Positions 1 to 3,227 of a DNA stretch of 5,212 bases are shown here, piece by piece. Positions within the stretch are counted from its first letter, which is position 1. Every line of letters starts with the position of its first letter. Made by a program: the position numbers and the translations under genes. The stretch spans positions 1 to 5,212 of the forward strand of contig CAYVJA010000111.1 in NCBI GenBank assembly GCA_964451605.1, read 5' to 3'. Source of the DNA: JAQVSH01 sp964451605. Its GTDB lineage: Bacteria; Bacteroidota; Bacteroidia; Bacteroidales; UBA4181. The notes beneath the pieces are model-generated. The model was not told the DNA's origin. It worked only from the letters and a program-made list of their open reading frames with translations, and made no database searches.

Positions 1-60
1 TCTGGTGCTCTGGTGCTCTGGTGCTCTGGTGCTCTAGTGCTCTAGTGCTGCGCTGCGCGC
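1..60. repeat. 8-base tandem array plus GCGC-rich module (left composite repeat)
   Basis: Six perfect-length 8-base units fill 1-48: four TCTGGTGC followed by two TCTAGTGC. They run straight into TGCGCTGCGCGC at 49-60. The same order, octamers and then a TGCGCTkCGCGC module, recurs at 2979-3030 in the same orientation, and the module recurs inverted at 758-783 and 3115-3138. The array starts at the window edge, so its true left end and copy number are unknown. It lies downstream of the minus-strand DUF3788 gene. No function is known; this is described only as a repeat. Confidence 0.9.
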
Positions 61-62
61 AA

Positions 63-100
63 GTGCTCTAGTGCTGATGCACTTTGAAGCACTAGAGCAC
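63..100. repeat. 13-bp perfect inverted repeat (hairpin) of the composite repeat
   Basis: GTGCTCTAGTGCT at 63-75 is the exact reverse complement of AGCACTAGAGCAC at 88-100, with a 12-base loop (76-87). The right half, 79-100, is identical over 22 bases to 3152-3173. The hairpin is 28 bases past the DUF3788 stop codon and could fold in that gene's mRNA tail. No T-run follows on the minus strand, so it is not a canonical intrinsic terminator, though it might still protect or end the transcript. Confidence 0.8.
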
Positions 101-113
101 CCCGCTTTAGCGC

Positions 114-131
114 ATTAACCATTCACCATTA
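114..131. repeat. Short heptamer-type repeat overlapping the DUF3788 stop codon
   Basis: ATTAACCATTCACCATTA here matches 720-737 exactly over 18 bases; 734-750 repeats 17 of them. It is a two-and-a-half-unit fragment of the heptamer array found on the other side of the DUF3788 gene. Its last three bases (129-131, TTA) are the TAA stop codon of DUF3788 on the minus strand, so the repeat reaches exactly to the end of the coding sequence. Confidence 0.75.
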
Positions 132-560
132 TTTCAAGGTTTTTTTGTACGCGGCAACGATGTTGTAGGGTTGCAGATCGGAGGCGTTGCGGATGTTGAG
201 TGTGAGGGGTATCAGTTTTCCCAGGCGGGGAACGTCCAGCAGGGCCTCTTTGAGGGAGGGATCGATGGGGAGTTCGAGTACGCCGGGGAGGTTTTTTTCG
301 GTAAAGTAGAATCCGATTTTCAGGTGGCCTTCCCATACGGAGAGCCACGATACGGTTTTCTTTTTGTGTACGATTTTGCAGAGCCAGGCTTTGCCGTCGT
401 TGTAGTATCGCCACTCCATGGTGCAATCCGACGATGCCGCAATGGCTTGCAAACTCAGATAGGCCTCGACTACCTCTTCGGTCAGAATCGCCCCGAAAAG
501 CCCCTCATTCGGTATCGCTTCCCGATTACGTAACAACTGTTTATCCTCTCGGTTTTCCAT
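129..560 (-). CDS. DUF3788 family protein
   Basis: A complete 143-residue protein, close to the usual size of the DUF3788 family (about 140 residues). The recognisable core is the stretch MEWRYYNDGKAWLCKI at residues 48-63, then KKKTVSWLSVWEG (66-78) and GFYFTEK (83-89), a pattern rich in aromatic and basic residues typical of this family. No signal peptide or membrane segment is visible, so it is probably cytoplasmic. The function of the family is not established and no catalytic motif can be named. The start ATG at 558-560 is the first in the frame and gives the full family length; no Shine-Dalgarno is seen, as is usual in Bacteroidota. It is on the same strand as DUF4419, but the 246-base repeat-filled gap makes co-transcription uncertain. 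The TAA stop is part of a short repeat. Family assignment is from recognition of motifs, not a search. Confidence 0.85.
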   Translation of the reverse strand: MENREDKQLLRNREAIPNEGLFGAILTEEVVEAYLSLQAIAASSDCTMEWRYYNDGKAWLCKIVHKKKTVSWLSVWEGHLKIGFYFTEKNLPGVLELPIDPSLKEALLDVPRLGKLIPLTLNIRNASDLQPYNIVAAYKKTLK

Positions 561-615
561 CTTACCCGGATTAATTTCTGCCTGATTAACTGTAACTACC
601 TCATGCGATTCTTTT

Positions 616-661
616 CACTAGAGCTCTTGAAGCGCTCAAGCGCTTCAATGCACCAGAGCAC
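616..661. repeat. Repeat fragments around a 10-bp palindrome
   Basis: CACTAGAGC at 616-624 and GCACCAGAGCAC around 650-661 are reverse-orientation pieces of the TCTRGTGC octamer repeat. Between them TTGAAGCGCT (627-636) and AGCGCTTCAA (639-648) form a perfect palindrome that can fold as a 9-bp stem with a TCAA loop. It is upstream of the DUF3788 start (558-560) on the minus strand and downstream of DUF4419. There is no T-run on either side, so an intrinsic terminator is not supported; a protein-binding or transcript-stability role is possible but unproven. Confidence 0.65.
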
Positions 662-750
662 TCACCACTCACCTCTCACCACTCACCAATCACCTCTCAC
701 CACTCACCACTCACCATTAATTAACCATTCACCATTAACCATTCACCATT
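660..750. repeat. 13-unit 7-base tandem repeat array
   Basis: Positions 660-715 are eight consecutive heptamers of the form [AT][CA]TCACC (ACTCACC, TCTCACC, AATCACC). They are followed without a break by ATTAATT and then AACCATT, CACCATT, AACCATT, CACCATT (716-750). The register is kept across all 13 units, 91 bases in all, and the last four form a 14-base higher-order repeat. The array lies in the gap between the DUF4419 stop and the DUF3788 start. A reading frame through it exists on the plus strand but encodes only low-complexity His/Ser/Pro/Thr/Leu residues and is not considered a gene. Confidence 0.9.
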
Positions 751-757
751 CTTTTTT

Positions 758-806
758 CGCGCGCCAGCGCAGCATTAGAGCACTGTCTCACTGCTTCACT
801 GCTTCA
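758..806. repeat. Inverted GCGC module and 8-base units abutting the DUF4419 stop
   Basis: CGCGCGCCAGCGCAGCATTAGAGCAC (about 758-783) is a diverged reverse-orientation copy of the octamer plus GCGC module. Three 8-base units follow: CTGTCTCA (783-790), CTGCTTCA (791-798) and CTGCTTCA (799-806). The next three bases, CTA at 807-809, are the TAG stop codon of DUF4419 on the minus strand, so the repeat ends exactly where the gene ends. Confidence 0.75.
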
Positions 807-1973
807 CTATTCCTTCTGTACCCTTTGTCCATATTTGGGAAATTTGAAGTCGTTTTTTTCGCGAACCAGCCATCCAATCACTGGGCGGAGGGAGTAGTCG
901 GCCTGATTCTCTTCGAAGCCCAGGAAGCCTGCCCACAGTTCGAGGGGGGTGGTCGACAGGCTACTGCCGTCGGTTGAAACCTCCACGTACTTCAGATCGA
1001 CCTTTACAATCTCTTCAGGGAGGTTGTTCATGTTTGAAAGCGTTTTCAGATTGTTGCGTTTCCCATACTTGTTGTAGGGGAAAAAGGCCACTATCCAACC
1101 GTCGATGACCAATCCTGAGCCATATTGCTCCGGGCTGTGCTGCTTATACATGTTGCACCAAAAGGTTTTGTCAACATCTCCCTGTGAGCTTCGGAGAATC
1201 TCTTTCAGAAGGGGTTTCAACTCTTTGGTCCACCACCGTAAGCCATAGGCATCGAGTTGTTTGGTTTTGTCGAGTATCTGCTGCCAGTCGTCGGGTGTGC
1301 CCAAGAGGGTGATCTCGGGAATACCGCAGATAATCCGAGTGGTTACATAGTCGAAATAGGGTTCTACCGCCTCCATGAGCGTGACGGTGGAGGCAATGCG
1401 CTGTGCAGGTGTGGTGGTAGAAAATGTGGGCGTGAGCAGCTCTACAATGTTATTTTTGGTGTTTTGGGCAATCTGGTCCTCAAAAGCGGGAAATAGCTTC
1501 TCCCACTCGCCGGCGGGGCTGTCGAGCCTGACCTGTTTGGCATCGACCACCAAGCCCATCTTCCCCTCGAAATTGACAATTTTTTTTCGCAATCCTTCGG
1601 GATTTGCCGCTACATGCCGTGCAAACCCCTGACTAATCAGCAGCCAGATCATATCGGGCGAGATCACATAGGGGTAGTGCTGGGCATAGGCAAAAAACAT
1701 ACTCCCAAAAAAGGAGTGAGTTCCTAGGTTTACCATACTGTCGGGGAGCTGGCTGTGGGCAATGAGCCCATACGGAAAATCGATCTTCTCTTGGGTCACC
1801 CTCGAAAGCTCGGAGCCGTATCCGGCAACAATCAGGCTCTTAATGGAATTTTCACTGTCGTCAGTGAGGTGTTGTCTGGGTTTCGACAACTCTTCGACCT
1901 TAATTTTGCGTCCTTCCTGACCAAAGGTCTGCATGCCCAGGCATAGCAGGAGCAGGGTTAGTAGTGCTTTCAT
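807..1973 (-). CDS. Exported DUF4419 domain protein
   Basis: A complete 388-residue protein. Residues 1-19 (MKALLTLLLLCLGMQTFGQ) look like a Sec signal peptide with a short basic start and a leucine-rich core; there is no lipobox, so it is predicted to be periplasmic or secreted. The rest matches DUF4419 by family hallmarks: SPDMIWLLISQGFARHV (105-121) followed by NPEGLRKKIV (124-133), IPEITLLGTPDDW (218-230), and SGLVIDGWIVAFFPY (286-300). The family occurs in bacteria and eukaryotes and its biochemical function is not established; no catalytic residues are claimed. The gene lies 24 bases after the WYL gene on the same strand, so it is probably co-transcribed with it. Its start region carries a 13-base sequence repeated at the end of the WYL gene. 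An A8 run on the coding strand (1580-1587, around codon 130) is a possible slippage site. The 3' end runs directly into repeats. Family call from motif recognition. Confidence 0.85.
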   Translation of the reverse strand: MKALLTLLLLCLGMQTFGQEGRKIKVEELSKPRQHLTDDSENSIKSLIVAGYGSELSRVTQEKIDFPYGLIAHSQLPDSMVNLGTHSFFGSMFFAYAQHYPYVISPDMIWLLISQGFARHVAANPEGLRKKIVNFEGKMGLVVDAKQVRLDSPAGEWEKLFPAFEDQIAQNTKNNIVELLTPTFSTTTPAQRIASTVTLMEAVEPYFDYVTTRIICGIPEITLLGTPDDWQQILDKTKQLDAYGLRWWTKELKPLLKEILRSSQGDVDKTFWCNMYKQHSPEQYGSGLVIDGWIVAFFPYNKYGKRNNLKTLSNMNNLPEEIVKVDLKYVEVSTDGSSLSTTPLELWAGFLGFEENQADYSLRPVIGWLVREKNDFKFPKYGQRVQKE

Positions 1974-2012
1974 GGTTGTGAGAGTTTAGTGTAGCGACTA
2001 TGGTTGTGAGAG
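1972..2012. repeat. 13-bp direct repeat at the WYL/DUF4419 junction
   Basis: ATGGTTGTGAGAG occurs at 1972-1984 and again at 2000-2012, 28 bases from start to start. On the coding (minus) strand this is CTCTCACAACCAT. One copy encodes the last residues of the WYL protein (LSQP) and leads into its TAG stop; the other leads into the ATG of DUF4419. A small local duplication that formed the junction, or a paired binding site, would both explain it. Confidence 0.7.
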
Positions 2013-2924
2013 CCTGGCGATTTTTTCTTGTATGTAGGCTAAAAATCCTTCGTCTCCAATAAGCTGAATGTCTTCGAAAACGCCCATTACAAACCTTCCC
2101 GGCCCCTCGTATTTGGCCACCGGCCCCTCGAAGAGAAAGCGGTTCGACCCCAGCTTGGTGAGGTATTGCTCCGAAAGCGGATACTCTTCGCGCAAGAGGT
2201 TGTAGGCCCTGAGGTTCAGTTGGAACGACACTTTTTTAGTGAACTCGCCGGTATTCCTGAACAGATCGACGGGCGTGGAGCGGTGGAACCGTTCGAACTC
2301 CCAGGCGAGGGGAGTGGCCTGCACATCCTCGATGCGACACACCTTAAATTGCCGGCACTTTTTCAGCTCCGTGTCGAAGGCCCACACCAGATCGAAATCG
2401 CCCTGAAAAGCAAACGGTTCAACCCGTCGGTTTCGGATGGTCTGGCTATTGCCCGAAGCGTAGTTTACCAGCAACACCTGCTTCCTGGCCTTAATGGCTT
2501 TTTGCAGGACCCTCACCATCTCCGATTTTCCCTTTTTGAGGTAAGCCTCAACCGCCATATCGGAGTTGAGAAAGGCCACAAGTTTCTGCTTAAGCCGGTT
2601 TGCGGGCAGTGAGTTTCCATCGATCCGGTCGATGGTTCGAGCCAGAATATAGGCCTCCTCTTCGGTAAAATGGAGCAGATTGGCCAACATCCGGGTAGGT
2701 TGGTCGTCGGCTTCGACCCAATACCTGCCATCCTTCAGCAAAAGGTTGAACCCAATACTCTTAATTTCGTTACAGTAGGAAAAAAAGGCCGAATCGCCGA
2801 TACCCAGAAATTCGGTACACTCCTCGCGCGTACGGGGATAACTGCTCATCAACATAAACAGCAGTCGGAGCAGCCTGATCGATTTATTCTCCTCTGGCAT
2901 AACTGTAAACCTTAATTTTTTCAT
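1998..2924 (-). CDS. WYL-domain transcriptional regulator
   Basis: A complete 308-residue protein with the usual three-part layout of WYL regulators. Residues about 12-72 form a winged helix-turn-helix-like DNA-binding region (RLLRLLFMLMSSYPRTREEC, then a second helix and the wing LLLKDGRYWVEAD). Residues about 135-205 form the WYL domain (VRVLQKAIKARKQVLLVNY, RRVEPFAF, then CRQFKVCRIEDV at 190-201). Residues about 230-305 resemble the C-terminal WCX extension. The signature W-Y-L triplet is W-A-F at 181-183. Such proteins act in the cytoplasm as repressors or activators, with the WYL domain binding nucleotides, nucleic acids or other ligands. The gene precedes DUF4419 by 24 bases and diverges from the GH2 gene. 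The ATG at 2922-2924 is used here; an internal ATG at residue 9 (2898-2900), preceded by a weak AAGG, fits the start of the conserved region equally well. Targets are unknown. Confidence 0.85.
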   Translation of the reverse strand: MKKLRFTVMPEENKSIRLLRLLFMLMSSYPRTREECTEFLGIGDSAFFSYCNEIKSIGFNLLLKDGRYWVEADDQPTRMLANLLHFTEEEAYILARTIDRIDGNSLPANRLKQKLVAFLNSDMAVEAYLKKGKSEMVRVLQKAIKARKQVLLVNYASGNSQTIRNRRVEPFAFQGDFDLVWAFDTELKKCRQFKVCRIEDVQATPLAWEFERFHRSTPVDLFRNTGEFTKKVSFQLNLRAYNLLREEYPLSEQYLTKLGSNRFLFEGPVAKYEGPGRFVMGVFEDIQLIGDEGFLAYIQEKIARLSQP

Positions 2925-2973
2925 AAAGCTAATACATTATTTGTTTAAGGTGTTATGAAAGGGACGAATTTTT

Positions 2974-3030
2974 GGTGCTCTAGTGCTCTAGTGCTCTGGT
3001 GCTCTGGTGCTCTAGTGCTGCGCTTCGCGC
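2974..3030. repeat. 8-base tandem array plus GCGC module (right composite repeat)
   Basis: Five 8-base units occupy 2979-3018 (TCTAGTGC twice, TCTGGTGC twice, TCTAGTGC once), preceded by a partial unit and followed by TGCGCTTCGCGC at 3019-3030. Order, orientation and unit sequence are the same as at 1-60, which places like-oriented copies on both sides of the three minus-strand genes. It begins about 50 bases upstream of the WYL start, so it may lie within or next to that gene's promoter. Confidence 0.9.
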
Positions 3031-3138
3031 GGGTGGAACAGGGATGTGCTGATGTGCTGATGTGATGATTTGAAGATTTGGGTGGTGCAGGATGTAGCAG
3101 TTACCTCCAATTAGGCGCGGAGCGCAGCACTAGAGCAC
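3007..3138. repeat. 24-bp long inverted repeat with 84-base interior
   Basis: The left arm at 3007-3030 (GTGCTCTAGTGC plus TGCGCTTCGCGC) is complementary to the right arm at 3115-3138. Twenty-three of 24 positions are Watson-Crick pairs; the exception, T3025 against G3120, would be a G-U wobble in plus-strand RNA, so that RNA could form an unbroken 24-bp stem. The interior (3031-3114) holds degenerate octamers at about 3044-3083 (ATGTGCTG, ATGTGCTG, ATGTGATG, ATTTGAAG, ATTTGGGT) and no open gene. No transcript through it is demonstrated. Confidence 0.8.
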
Positions 3139-3160
3139 TCAAAGTGCGAAAGCACTTTGA
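3139..3160. repeat. 9-bp hairpin with GAAA tetraloop
   Basis: TCAAAGTGC (3139-3147), GAAA (3148-3151) and GCACTTTGA (3152-3160) form a perfect stem closed by a C-G pair over a GNRA-type tetraloop, an especially stable fold in plus-strand RNA. The right arm starts the 22-base segment (3152-3173) that is identical to 79-100. At the left copy the matching hairpin arm is missing, so the tetraloop hairpin is specific to this copy. The candidate TTTG promoter box (3156-3159) sits in the right arm. Confidence 0.75.
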
Positions 3161-3190
3161 AGCACTAGAGCACAAAATTCCGTATCTTTA
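3156..3190 (+). promoter_or_regulatory. Candidate Bacteroidota-type promoter of the GH2 gene
   Basis: TATCTTTA at 3183-3190, in the context CCGTATCTTTAGC, differs only in the last base from the Bacteroidota -7 consensus TAnnTTTG. A TTTG at 3156-3159 could act as the -33 element, but the 23-base gap is slightly longer than the usual 19-21. Transcription would start near 3197, giving a leader of about 30 bases before the ATG at 3228. The upstream box lies in repeat DNA. No Shine-Dalgarno is seen; the leader is A/T-rich. Confidence 0.5.
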
Positions 3191-3227
3191 GCTCTTCAAT
3201 TTTTGTTGTTCTACTAATTTCAATCTT

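Noticed and set aside
63..100. Intrinsic terminator for the DUF3788 transcript
   Set aside because: The stem is good but the minus strand has only two T residues after it, so a canonical rho-independent terminator is not supported.
115..426. Minus-strand frame of 103 codons overlapping DUF3788
   Set aside because: Shadow frame: Arg/Pro-rich composition without any recognisable motif, entirely within the well-supported DUF3788 region in another frame.
603..977. Plus-strand reading frame of 124 codons with His/Ser/Pro/Thr/Leu-rich repeats
   Set aside because: Its repetitive part is simply the heptamer array read in frame, and the remainder is antisense to the DUF4419 3' end. No family resemblance and no start signal.
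2974..3173. CRISPR array
   Set aside because: Units are only 8 bases and directly adjoining, with no regular unique spacers and no cas genes in view.
1..3173. Insertion sequence or transposon bounded by the repeats
   Set aside because: No transposase or integrase gene lies between the copies, the repeats are direct rather than terminal inverted, and no target-site duplication can be identified.
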